Shown here: in pieces, positions 22,583-33,599 of the stretch | Numbering within the stretch: position 1 is the first letter of the stretch | How the letters are laid out: each line of letters begins with the position of its first letter | DNA from: Panax quinquefolius | Lineage: Eukaryota > Streptophyta > Magnoliopsida > Apiales > Araliaceae | Direction: 5' to 3' | DNA: 64,000 nucleotides | NCBI GenBank assembly: GCA_020205615.1 | Contig: CM035163.1 | Location: 52,859,899-52,923,898, forward strand | Made by a program: the position numbers and the translations under genes | Notes under the pieces: generated by a model | The model's input: the letters and a program-made list of their open reading frames with translations, nothing else | The model's database searches: none | Told to the model about the DNA's origin: nothing

Positions 22583-23768
22583 GTTCATGTCATCTATTTT
22601 TGAAAATTTTGCACATAATAAATTTAAAAGAATGATTATGTCCACACTCAATAACATTGTCTCAAAAAATGTAAAATAAAATTTAATAATACTATTGTCT
22701 TTAGTTCTAGTTTGGCAACTGCATTTGGCAATAATATTGAAGGTATTGGTGTTTTTTTAGTCCTCGATCAAGCCTTATTTCAAGCTCGATAAATTCTATG
22801 AACCAAATTTAAATAACTCAATACTCGATTTGATTTACTTAAACCCCGTGAGTGTTAATAACACCCACTCGTGAGCCATCATTGTTTATTGTCTTTTCAG
22901 TATATGATGTTGGCTTTAGAATTGGTTTACCTGGAACAACTCTAACAGACGGCATGAAAAATGAGTAAAATGCACAACCACATTATTAACCCCAGCACAA
23001 CAAAGGTTAGTCTAATATTGAAGGTTTGAATACCCCAATTTATACCAACACACCTCCATATATAAGGGGTTGGATTTGTTCAAATTTAGGGCCCAAATTA
23101 AGAGAGGAAAGAAGTTTGGTTTGTTTTGTTTGTGTTAGGGCTGAGATTTTTAGAGAGATGAACAAAATTGAAAATATATATAAGCCCTAGATTCATACTT
23201 CATTGTCGATTGCGAGGATCTCCGGTGGTGTAAGATGGGCTTGCAACACTTCGATCGAGGCTCCACGAGATAGCTAAGTCGCAAGGAGATGGGCGACAAA
23301 GCAAGAGAAATGGGCGGGGCTTTGTTTTGTTTTGTCCTGAGTCGTAAATGAGGAGAAACCCTGGTTTATATAGATGAGTTGGGTAAGCAAAATGAGGGGT
23401 GAGCTTCTGATCCAGACTATATATATATATATAACCATGTAAATAAAAAAATATAAATTGTTATTCTTTTGAAAGGGTTGAGTGCATGTAAAAACGAATA
23501 CATTCTATTAGAGATGATAATTTGTCCCGATTCCACAATGATTCTTACGCCCCGTTCTGAATTGAAACATTAATTTTGATTCTGATAAGGGATGAGATCG
23601 GAGATGGGAATCACCGAATGTTATTTACAGGTATGGGGAGAGGATGATATTTGCTTCATCCATCTCAATTATCACATCATACTTAGCCCCAAATAGTTAT
23701 ATATTAAATAAATTAATATTTATGCTATTATATACTATATAATTAAAATATGTCCTTTTGTGTGTGCA

Positions 23769-23806
<38 letters not shown>

Positions 23807-24136
23807 TATTTGATTTTTTCTTAATTTTATCATGTATGTACTCAAATGTGATTAATTTTTATGTAGGTATTATTATAAATATAATTAAAATTAATTATTT
23901 TTATTTAAAAAATTCACAAAATATTAATAAATTCTCGTTTAAATTTCTCATGCTAATAGAGAAGATTTATTAAATTTTAATTCTTGTGAGAAATAAAGTT
24001 GAGTATAGAGAATTTTAATAAGATAGAAGATAAAGATGAGATGTGTAATCTTGGCTCATACTGTCCGGTCCCCCTCGACTCACTGGCCACGGCCAGCCAT
24101 TTAGCTTCCCTACATCCCACATGCTTTTGGCACCAA
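22583..24136. other. Spacer without a recognised gene
   Basis: AT-rich, with microsatellites (GT)n(TA)n at 23759-23805 and no open frame with recognisable content. A patch at 23100-23400 looks like promoter plus 5'UTR material: on the minus strand TATATAAACC (about 23372-23381) is followed by GGGTTTCTCC, and on the plus strand ATATATAAGCCCTAG lies near 23176-23190. No adjoining coding exon is visible. Confidence 0.5.
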
Positions 24137-24141
24137 AACAA

Positions 24142-24144
24142 TGT

Positions 24145-24183
<39 letters not shown>

Positions 24184-24805
24184 GAATGAAATAAACCAAT
24201 AGGTGTGACCTTTGGTTCATACCTTTTCAAAAAGGTGCGTCTTTTCAAAGGGATGTACTTTTTCAAAGAGATGTATCTTTTTAAAGGGATATAACCTTTC
24301 AAAAGGATGTGACCTTTCAAAAGGGTGTAACATTTCAAAAGGATGTAACCTTTTGAAAGGGTGTATATCTTCAAAGGGGTATTTAGAAACCTATAAATAG
24401 GTTCTCAATCTACCCAAAATAACGACTTCATCTTAAATTTTAATCCTTCTCAAGTTCTTAAAAAGTAATTTCATTCTTCATTCATATAAAAGTCATATAG
24501 AGTATTCATATAAAAGTCATAGAGAGTATTCAGAATTTTGTTGGTTCGTGGAACTCTTCTATTGAAGTGCTTCTTGTGAGAGTTGAAGACCATTTTATCC
24601 TGGGAAGTAGACGTCCATTGTTCCATTGTTCCATCCGTAAGCACCGATAGCGGGGACGAAATCTGCTTTAAGGAGAGACTGTCCAACAGTTGACTTGGTT
24701 TTAAAAGTTTGTCAATTGCATCTTGTAAGTCATTATTATAAAATTATTTATCTTATATTTCTATTTATATATTTAGTATATAATAACAATACTTTGGGAA
24801 TAACA
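24142..24805 (+). mobile_element. Element E 5' LTR
   Basis: It starts TGTTG(AT)n and ends AATAACA. It contains an 18-bp tandem array at 24221-24380 (TTTCAAAAGGATGTAACC type), a TATA box TATAAA at 24392-24397, and a leader with two ATTCATATAAAAGTCATA units at 24478-24530. The 3' copy (27030-27679) has the same parts, with TATAAA at 27278-27283. Confidence 0.85.
24221..24380. repeat. 18-bp tandem array in the E LTR
   Basis: About nine degenerate copies of CTTTCAAAAGGATGTAAC. Because 18 is a multiple of three, both strands stay open and the minus strand reads as a six-residue repeat (KGYILL type); I regard that as a by-product, not a protein. The second copy of the array lies at 27105-27265 in the 3' LTR. 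Confidence 0.85.
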
Positions 24806-24900
24806 ATCTTAAAGTAGATTTTTTGTTCTTCCTTGTATTATTCATTTTATACTAATAAAAAAATGCAATTTTTCGAGTACTTACTTTATATATATATATA

Positions 24901-25158
24901 GAGAGAGAGAGAAAGCGAGGATCAAGAAAGATTCTCCTTAAATAAGATTCTCCTTAAAATAAGATTTCCTTTATTAAAAGCTACGCTGTTTTGAGTCTTT
25001 TTAAAAAAAAACAAGTGTAAGTAGTGAGTGGCATTTTGTAAATAAAAAGAAAACAAGTGGGACCTCTCTCTTTAAAAGACTCAAAAGCAGCGTAGCTTTT
25101 TAATAAAAATATATTAAGCGAGAATGCTATTTTAGAACGCTTCGATCTCGCTTTCTCT
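24901..25158. mobile_element. (TA)n-associated MITE, copy 1 (inside element E)
   Basis: Terminal inverted repeats AGAGAAAGCGAGG(A)TC / GATCTCGCTTTCTCT enclose a fold-back whose inner arms are also complementary (AAAGCTACGCTGTTTTGAG / CTCAAAAGCAGCGTAGCTTT). It sits exactly in a (TA)n run on both sides. A relative occurs at 50425-50676. The structure resembles the known Micron type of MITE that targets (TA)n; family membership is inferred. Confidence 0.85.
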
Positions 25159-25370
25159 ATATATATATATATATAGAAAGTTTAAGCGTTAAAAAGCGAA
25201 CCAAAGGCATTTAACCGTCGTCTTTTGGTGTCTATGTGACAGTCAATTGGCCGCCAAAGACTACATGGCTATTTATGTGCGACGGATCGAGGCAAATCGC
25301 CTAAAGACACACCAAGATTTATTTAAATTCTTTGATTTTGCTTTCTTTTTGAGTTCGTTTAAATGGAATC

Positions 25371-25417
<47 letters not shown>

Positions 25418-26189
25418 TAGTTAGTATATATATGATATATATATATCCGGTAATTGTGTTTCAAAGTGGTGTAGTATGCCTTCGAGTTGCATAAAATGCT
25501 AAATCACATAAACTGTATATTTATTCAATTCATGGTCAAGTTTAGTCCGGCCAACAAGGAGTAACACATGGGTGGCCAATATTCGCTAAGTAGAATATGT
25601 TCTGTCCTGATATAATATTGGTATGATTGTGATATTGTTGATATTTATGTTTATTGTGAGAGAATTATTGTAATATCATATATATATATATATATATTTA
25701 ATAATTGGTTGGAAGGGAACTTCGGTTCTTTCTCTCTCTGCCTGGAAATTTATATGGTGATGATTTTATGAAACATTTGAAGTTAAGATCGAGTTAATGT
25801 TTATTCTTTTTTGTGAGATTAATAAATCTAAAGTTTGTGCATGGTGCTTTAGTAAAAGATTGTCCATGTCTTTAATATCTACCATGCATTTCTTCTTCTT
25901 TCTACATGCACACGAACAACAGCCACTTTATTCAGGTATACCTTCTTTGCAATATAATTATACAAGTTTTACTCTCCTGCTTGTAATACGAAGTGCTCTA
26001 TGGTTGGACGGTAAGATGTAAGGCATACAAATCATATGGCATCTCATAATAGGTAATTGATGGGAAAACAATTACCTCTAATATTCTTGGTATTCGTAAT
26101 AGTAATTGATACACAAATATCTAAAATGGGAAAACAGTTACATCATTGATGGTACCATCTCCATTTATCCAAGGCAATATTGGCCTACA
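25159..26189. other. Unassigned internal region of element E
   Basis: No readable copia gag, integrase or RT. It contains a (TA)n microsatellite at 25372-25414 and another at 25679-25697. The rest is AT-rich without similarity that I recognise. Confidence 0.5.
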
Positions 26190-26430
26190 TAAATGGCAAT
26201 ATTCAATCAGTGATTGGTATTGCACAAAATAATAATTATATCGATAAGTCTAGACATATACGTCGATGACATGAAATTGTTAAATAATTATTCTCAAATG
26301 GTATAATATCTATTAACTATGTGAAGTTAAAGGATAATATTGCGGATCCACTAACGAAACGTATACCTGGAGAGCAAGTGAGAAGTTCATCAAGGGGAAT
26401 AGGTTTAAAGCCTATAAAATCCTAAAGAGT
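26190..26430 (+). pseudogene. pol: Copia RNase H C-terminal fragment
   Basis: Plus-strand reading with a few stops gives DKSRHIRR then HEIVK, GIISINYVKLKDNIADPLTK, RIPGEQVRSSSRGIGLKPIK and stop. SRHIxxR, NIADPLTK and the terminal GLKP block are characteristic of Ty1/copia RNase H. Upstream polymerase domains are gone, so the element is dead. Confidence 0.82.
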
Positions 26431-27028
26431 CGCCATAATGAAAACCCAACCTAAATGATTGGAGATCCCAAGAAATAGGTTCAAAGGGACAACCTAATTA
26501 TGTGTGATCTAGTAAGCTATTTGAGAAGATAAATACTTCTTCCCATTCCTATGATGATACAAACGGTGCATAAACCGCTAGGGTAAACAGGATAAACTTT
26601 GTTTTTAATAATTTCTACAACTTGAATATAAAAAGGTCGAGTGGGGTATTAGCAGGACACTCTTTATAGAAATTACCATATGTGGTGAGAAGGGCCACTT
26701 CTATGGAATGACGACGGGGCTAAATTCTCAAGCACACTCATGAAACTGGGAGGTGTCCAAGGCCAAAATGGACACAATAATGAGAACCAATAAAATAAAT
26801 TGAAAAATACTGTGTGAATTCTATTGTCTCGGTTTACACTTAAAGGTTGAGCAGTTCAAGACATCACGTTCACTGATTGACCAGTAAATCCGATAGTCTT
26901 TCACTAGGAAAGGTTTAAGGCCACAAGCTACCTTTCACCGATTCGGTATTTTTGTTCACCGATACTCTCTCTAAGTACATTCGCATATTCATTTGCATTA
27001 ATTTACCCAAATTTCATTCATGGGGATT

Positions 27029-27029
<1 letters not shown>
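26431..27029 (+). other. Element E 3' untranslated region
   Basis: Non-coding sequence between the RNase H stop and the 3' LTR, typical of plant copia elements. It ends with TTCATGGGGATTGG, a plausible polypurine tract (27018-27030). Confidence 0.6.
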
Positions 27030-27071
<42 letters not shown>

Positions 27072-27679
27072 TGAAATAAACCAATAGGTGTGACCTTTGG
27101 TTCATCATACCTTTCAAAAAGTGCGTCTTTTCGAAAAGGATGTCTTTTTCAAAAAGATGTATCTTTTTAAAGGAATATAACCTTTCAAAAAGATGTGACC
27201 TTTCAAAAGCGTGTAACCTTTCAAAAGGATGTAACCTTTTGAAAGAATGTATATCTTCAAAGGGGTATTTGAAAACCTATAAATAGGTTCCCAATCTACC
27301 CAAAATACCGACTTCATCTTAAACTTTAATCATTCTCAAGTTCTTAAAAAGTAATTTCATTCTTCATTCATATAAAAGTCATATAGAGTATTCATATAAA
27401 AGTCAGAAAGTATTCGAATTTTGTTGGTTCGTAGAATCTCTTCCATCAAGTCTTTTTGTGAGAGTTGAAGACCATTTTATCTTGGGAAGTAGACGTCCAT
27501 TGTTCCATCCAGAAGAGCGATATAATGGGACGAAATCTACTTTAAAAAGAGTCATCAACATGATTGAAACGATTTTAAAAGTTTGTCAATTACATCTTGT
27601 AAATCATTATTATAAAATTATTTATCTTATATTTCTGTTTATATATTTAGTATATAATAACAATACTTTGGGAATAACA
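27030..27679 (+). mobile_element. Element E 3' LTR
   Basis: It mirrors the 5' copy: (TA)n, the shared start ATGAATGAAATAAACCAATA, 18-bp array (27105-27265), TATAAA (27278-27283), leader, and terminal GGGAATAACA. Small indels separate it from the 5' copy, so the insertion is not recent. Confidence 0.85.
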
Positions 27680-27684
27680 AACAA

Positions 27685-28931
27685 ATGGAAACATTAATCC
27701 CTGACATCTTTTTTGTCCTACCAGACATGATTCCAATTTAATCACAAGAAGTACTTTGAAAGTTTGAAGAAGTTTTTTACTCTTATAGAATTATTATTTT
27801 TTTTATATTTTTATAAATTATCTCCATTGTGAAATTCGTCTATTATTCATGTTAGACGAAATTTGTGGAACTATTATTTTTATTTGTGAAAAATAAAAAG
27901 TTTATACAGACAAAAATATTAGACAGAAATATATTTAATTTTCATGTTTTGACCCCCAATGGAGATAAAAATATAAATAGGTGAAAGTCAAATACATCTC
28001 CTGTCCAGTATTTATGTCCCATATTCCTGTCAGTCTAGAAGAACTCTGTGAAAAAATATCAATTCCCAAAAAAAATAACCAAAAATATAGTACTCTCTCT
28101 TCTACAAAAGAATTTCTTTTTCTTTTTATTTTGATTTTAGTAATTTCAAAATTTAAAATTTTAAAATTGATGTAATTTATTTATTTTGATTAATTTAATA
28201 ACTAATCATTCAAATTATTAGAAAGTTTAAATTTATTATTTAAAAAATTAAAATAAAATTACATCATAATTCAAATTTTAAATTTTTACAAATTAAGTAA
28301 CATCAAAATCAAATAAAAACACGAACACTTCCACTTCTATGATCTGCCAACTTTTTCACCTACCCAACAAATATGGATTCCAATTTAATCACAAGTACTT
28401 TAAACAAGTTTTAGAGTAAAAATATATATGTATTTTCACAATTCCACAAAAAAAGTCCTATTTTTAATTTTTTTTCCTTTGAAATATTATAAATTTTTAA
28501 AATTTGAATTTATGTAATACAATAGTTAATAATACAAATTACCCTATTTAAATTTTATAAAATAAAGTAAGATAAAAAATCAAATGAAAAAAAATTGTGA
28601 AAATAAAATAAAATAAAAAACTCAGAAGACTGTCATACTTGTGGGACTATTTGCACGTGATTCGGTACCATCACACAGTAAAAAAAGTAACAAGTATATG
28701 GGACCCACCAAGACTCTAATTTTGACTTTGAATAATCCATTCAAAACCAGTCAAATCCTTATAAGTGGCATTATCGTAATTTAACATTCAAATCAAATGA
28801 TAAAACCAACCCCTTAGCTCGCCACATTTGAACTCAACGATACCGTCAATAATCACTTTTTTTTTTTCTACTCCTCCCAAAGTTTCCCGGCGAAAAAAGC
28901 GCCTCCACGGCGCTGCCATAACCACCACAAA
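27685..28931. other. Upstream region of the receptor kinase gene
   Basis: AT-rich spacer without a gene. A roughly 30-bp sequence (GATTCCAATTTAATCACAAG) occurs twice, near 27730 and 28377. Close to the gene, TTGACT (28722-28727) and AGTCAA (28749-28754) form an inverted pair of W-box cores, elements bound by WRKY factors in plant defence promoters. A pyrimidine-rich stretch (28857-28880) precedes the start codon. No clear TATA box was seen. Confidence 0.5.
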
Positions 28932-31900
28932 ATGACTGAACTACCCCAGCCTTATCAAGAATTCCCACTCATTTTCCTCACCATTTCCCTCGCCCTCCTG
29001 TCCTTTCAAGTAAATTCACAGAACTCCACGGCGGCGGAACTTGCCACCCTGCTGAACATCCGGCGTCAGTTCGGCAACCCATCCGCCCTCGACCACTGGA
29101 ACAACTCCACGTCGTCGCCGTGTGACTGGACGGAAATTTCCTGCTCCGTTTCTGGGGCCGTCAACGGCCTGAATCTCACCAACAAAGACATCACCGAACC
29201 GATACCGGCGTCAATCTGCGACCTTAAATACCTCGAAGTCATCAATCTGTCCTTGAATTACATCCCTGGTGAGTTTCCTACGGTTTTGTATAATTGCTCA
29301 AAGCTCTTAAAACTCGACCTTTCTCAAAACTATTTCACCGGCAAAATTCCGGCGGATATCGACCGGATTCGCACTCTCACTTGGCTCCGTCTTGAAGCCA
29401 ATAACTTTACCGGCGACATTCCACCGGCAATCGGCCGGCTACCGGAACTTCAAGTTCTATATTTGCAGGCAAACTTGTTCACCGGAAAAATTCATGCTGA
29501 AATCGGAAACTTGAGCAACCTTGAAATTTTGGGCTTGGCGTTTAATGATTTCTCGCCGTCGGCGATACCGCCGGAGTTCGGAAATTTGAAGAAGTTGACT
29601 TTTTTGTGGATGACGGAGACGCGTCTGATCGGAGAAATACCGGCAAATTTCTCGGGACTATCAAGTCTTGAGCATTTGGATTTGAGCTCAAATAATTTGG
29701 AAGGTTCAATTCCAAATGGGTTGTTTTTATTGAAGAATTTGACTGATGTATTGTTGTTCAAGAATCAATTATCAGGCTCAATTCCTTCAGCTATTGAATC
29801 ACTCAACTTGATTCAACTCGATATTTCGAATAACAATTTGACTGGACAAATCCCGGAAGAATTCTCAAAATTACAGCAATTGAAGCTCATGAATCTGTTT
29901 TCAAATCAGTTATCCGGTGAAATCCCATCAAAAATAGCCCTAATTCCATCCCTGACAGACTTCAGAGTATTTCGCAACCATTTGAGCGGTGAATTTCCAC
30001 CTGAATTAGGCCTGCATTCCAAGCTGGTAGCATTTGAAGCCTCCGACAACCGGTTCACCGGAAACTTGCCGGAGAATTTATGCGCCGGAGGGGCTTTATC
30101 GGGTATTGTTGCTTTTTCTAACAACCTGACCGGAGAAATTCCTAAATCATTAGGAAGTTGTGGGAGTTTGAGAAGTGTTCAGCTGTATGATAATAATTTT
30201 GTGGGTGAGGTTCCACTAGGTCTTTGGACATCAGCGAGTATGATAAGCTTGATGTTGAGCAATAACTCATTTTCCGGTGAGCTGCCGAGCAGGTTTCGGA
30301 ATATGTCCCGGTTGGAGATTAATGATAACAAGTTTTCCGGGCAAATTCCTGGTGGGATTTCTACTTTGGTGAGTTTAGTTGTGTTTAAAGCTAGCAATAA
30401 TCTGTTTTCTGGTGTTATTCCACTTGAACTCACTAATCTTTCTCAGCTGACCACCCTTTTTCTTGATGGAAATTTGCTTTCCGGTGAGTTTCCGCCAGAA
30501 ATCAAATCATGGAAATCTCTCAATACCTTGAGTTTAGCACGAAACAAACTCTCCGGTCCAATTCCTCCGGTGATTGGTACTTTACCAAACCTTATTGATC
30601 TTGATTTATCCGAAAACCAATTTTCAGGTTCAATTCCATCTCAATTAGGCCATTTGAAGCTCATTTCATTGAATTTGTCCTCCAATGAGCTTACTGGGAA
30701 AATCCCGGGTGAGTTTGATAATATGGCATATGATAAAAGTTTCTTGAACAATTCCAAACTTTGTGCCATTACATCAGATTTGAATCTTGCTAGTTGTTAC
30801 ACCAAACTCCCCAACTCCAACAGACTGTCGAACAAAATCCTTGCCATGATTTTAGTCCTTGCAGTAATTGTTTTACTAGCTGCAATCGTATCGACTGTGG
30901 TTTTGGTTAGAGATTATCGCAGGAAAAAGCACAAACGCGATTTAGCGACATGGAAATTGACCTCATTCCATAGATTGGATTTTACTGAGGCTAATATTTT
31001 GTCGAGTTTAACAGAGAGTAACATGATTGGAAGTGGTGGCTCAGGAAAAGTTTATCAAATTCCCATTGGTCGAGTTGGAGAATATGTTGCTGTTAAGAGG
31101 ATTTGGAGTAACCATAAACTAGACCACACCCTTGAGAAAGAATTTCTGGCTGAGGTTGAAATCTTGGGCTCTATTCGACATTCCAATATAGTGAAGCTTT
31201 TGTGTTGTATTTCTAGTGAGAACTCCAAGCTTCTTGTTTACGAGTACATGGAGAATCAGAGTCTAGATAAATGGCTACATGGGAAGAGGAGAATGGTGTC
31301 GAATAGGTCAGCTCATCATTTTGCATTGGATTGGCCGAGAAGAATGCAAATCGCCATTGGCGCTGCACAAGGTCTTTGCTATATGCACCATGATTGCTCC
31401 CCAGCCATCATTCATCGCGATGTGAAGTCTAGTAATATTTTGTTGGACTCCGAGTTCCAGGCTAGAATAGCAGATTTTGGACTGGCCAAGATTTTAGTCA
31501 AGCGCGGCGAGGATAACACTATGTCTGCTATTGCTGGCTCATTTGGTTACATTGCTCCTGGTAAGAACATTACCTTGTTTTGGATAATCTATTTTGAGTC
31601 TTCAAATTACCTTTTTGTGTTAATTTTTCTAGATCCTTACTGATTTTTAAGAAAATTTAGCATAACAATAATCTCCATAACATAAATATATCAAAAGTTT
31701 GTTTACATTTCAGGTTAACATTAGTTCAACTATGCAAGCTTTGTAACACTTAAAAATGTTGGAATGTTTTTCAACGACTAAAATGCAAAATAGTTCACTT
31801 TCTGAAGATATCGTACCTAACTTTACAATATAGCAAACTGCTTCCTCGTAGTACAATTAATACTGCAAAACTACACATTTTGGAATTTTGCACCACTAAT

Positions 31901-32645
31901 TACAGTTTTACACTCATAATCGTACTTTGACAGGGAATTTTCTAATTAGTCAGACTCCAGGACGAAAATATCACACTCACACAAACATGAACATAGGGTA
32001 GAGTTTTGCATTTTAGTCTTTTCACCAGTTTTAAACCTATCTATACTGAAAACCCAACTTTCTTTAATCTTCTTTCATCATTGGCTTGTAATTATCATTT
32101 GATGAAATGAAGTTCTTATCGATTAACAGAAGAACTATCTATACTGGTATTTGTGTTAAAATTTGTAAGTTGTAATGATTGCAGAGTACGCTTATACAAC
32201 GAAAGTGAATGAAAAAATCGACGTTTTTAGCTTTGGAGTGGTACTTCTAGAACTGGTGACAGGAAGAGAACCTAATTTGAAATGATAACAACAACATAAA
32301 CCTCATGAGTGGGCGTGGAGGCACTTTTCAGAGGGAAATTCCATTGCTGAAGTCTTAGATAAGGAGATCAAGGAACAATGCTACTTGGAGGAAATGAGTG
32401 CTATTTTTAGACTGGGGCTAGCTTGTACTAGCACCTTGCCTGCTAGCAGGCCTTCTATGAAGGAGGTTCTGCAGATTCTTCATCATTCAAGTCCTCAGGA
32501 AGGTAATGACGGAAAGAAAGGAGGGGAGTACGATGTTGCACCGCTCCTCGGGAGTGGTGCTACCTGGGATACATACCTGTCCAGTTACCGGAAAAGCAAG
32601 AAGGTATCGAATGATGATGAAAGTAGTTTCGTTCACATACTATAA
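28932..32645 (+). CDS. Leucine-rich-repeat receptor-like kinase (RLK5/HSL1-like), exon 2 interrupted by stops
   Basis: Plasma-membrane receptor kinase of LRR subfamily XI, closest in my reading to the Arabidopsis At5g25930 type. Exon 1 is 28932-31560, intron 31561-32184 (GTAAGA...GCAG), exon 2 32185-32645. Order: signal peptide (residues about 10-30), LRRNT cap with [16 protein letters not shown] (about 55-72), some 21 LRRs (about 78-610), TM helix (about 635-660), kinase from about 693. Kinase motifs: GSGGSGKVY (about 700), AVKRIW lysine (about 720), HRDVKSSN (about 826; an RD kinase), DFGLAK (about 847), APE formed across the intron. Exon 2 reads to REPNLK, then TGA TAA (32283-32288). The same frame then continues with [11 protein letters not shown] and [18 protein letters not shown] to a final stop. 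As written the product ends at 909 residues without the C-lobe. It could be a pseudogene or a sequence error. Confidence 0.9.
31561..32184 (+). other. Intron of the receptor kinase gene
   Basis: GT at 31561 and AG at 32183-32184. It splits the APE codon for Glu after its first base (G / AG), so splicing restores GYIAPEYAYTTK. An intron at this point is characteristic of LRR-XI kinase genes. No element is visible in it. Confidence 0.9.
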
Positions 32646-33599
32646 TATTTTGTAGTACTCGTAAGTTATAAAGCATAATAGAGTAAAGAAACTGCTAGGT
32701 GAGACTAGACATAAGTTTTCTAGTATATCTAGACAAAACTTTAGTGGAGCCGTTATATATAGGGGACGTTATGGCATTTTCTGTGATGGCAAGAGCACGA
32801 GTACAGGCTGAGTTTGTCGTGCTTTGAGTGTATTGTGTTATAATCATGTCAAGTGTTGTTACATTGCAGGCATGTCAAATGAATCTTTATTTTAGGGCAT
32901 TACTTGTGTGAATGTTTCAAGTAACTAGGGAGATTTGCTACTGTCGATGACAATAGATGCTGCTGCAGTGTACTGAAGATGTCATCTTTTTGGGTTGAAA
33001 CCTGGATGGACATATATATATATGTAAAGATTTCTCAACTTTTAAGCATAGCACAAGTCCGGGAAGTGTAACCAACTTGAAAGGTAGACAAAACCTATTG
33101 TTTTAGCAACTACAAGATACAAGCACCAATATAATCTCAAATGGAACCTGGTACAATTTGCTAAGCCGACTCACAGATCAAGTCTTGCAATAATGTATAA
33201 TGCAAAGTTGTATTGTAACATTAGAGTATCAAGTACAAAATAGAGGCATTTGCCATCCTTTACAACTCAACTCACATGTCACCCATTCTTCAGATTAGCT
33301 GTTCTGAATCCTCTGACTCAAAAATCCCACAACCCCCTTCATATTCTCCTTCTGGCTTTTTTTTTATTTCCCCTTTTCGACTTTTCTATTTTTTCATAAT
33401 CAAAAGGAAAATAAAACATGAAGTCTCCAACACCAACAAATACATGGTAAACAGAGCTTATATAAGCCAAGCTCCCTTCAGAAAGCCAGAGCAGTGCTCA
33501 AAGTTTCAACAGTTCTTCAAAAACAACGTTCCCTTGCATCCCCCTTCACCAAGATGAAACGAGTTTGCAGATGTGTACCACCACGACAAAGTCGGGAAT
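32646..33599. other. Convergent intergenic region
   Basis: The 3' sides of the receptor kinase (plus) and the poly(A) polymerase (minus) face each other across about 950 bp. Both 3'UTRs should lie here. No gene or recognisable element was found; short open frames at 33276-33676 overlap the polymerase 3' end and look fortuitous. Confidence 0.55.

Larger units (their letters stand above)
24142..27679 (+). mobile_element. Element E, decayed Ty1/copia retrotransposon
   Basis: Two direct repeats (24142-24805 and about 27030-27679) of about 650 bp are flanked by AACAA on both sides (24137-24141 and 27680-27684). The 5' copy starts TGTTGATAT and both end GGGAATAACA. Between them only the last part of copia RNase H survives (26190-26430), plus a 3' untranslated stretch, a MITE and simple repeats. 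The start of the 3' LTR is blurred by a (TA)n run after CATGGGGATTGG, which looks like the polypurine tract. Confidence 0.85.

Noticed and set aside
24015..24374. Frame with hexapeptide KGYILL-type repeats
   Set aside because: It arises from an 18-bp tandem array in a copia LTR; the opposite strand is open too.
29492..30433. Minus-strand frames opposite the LRR region
   Set aside because: The periodic LRR coding sequence leaves the reverse strand open; composition is not protein-like.
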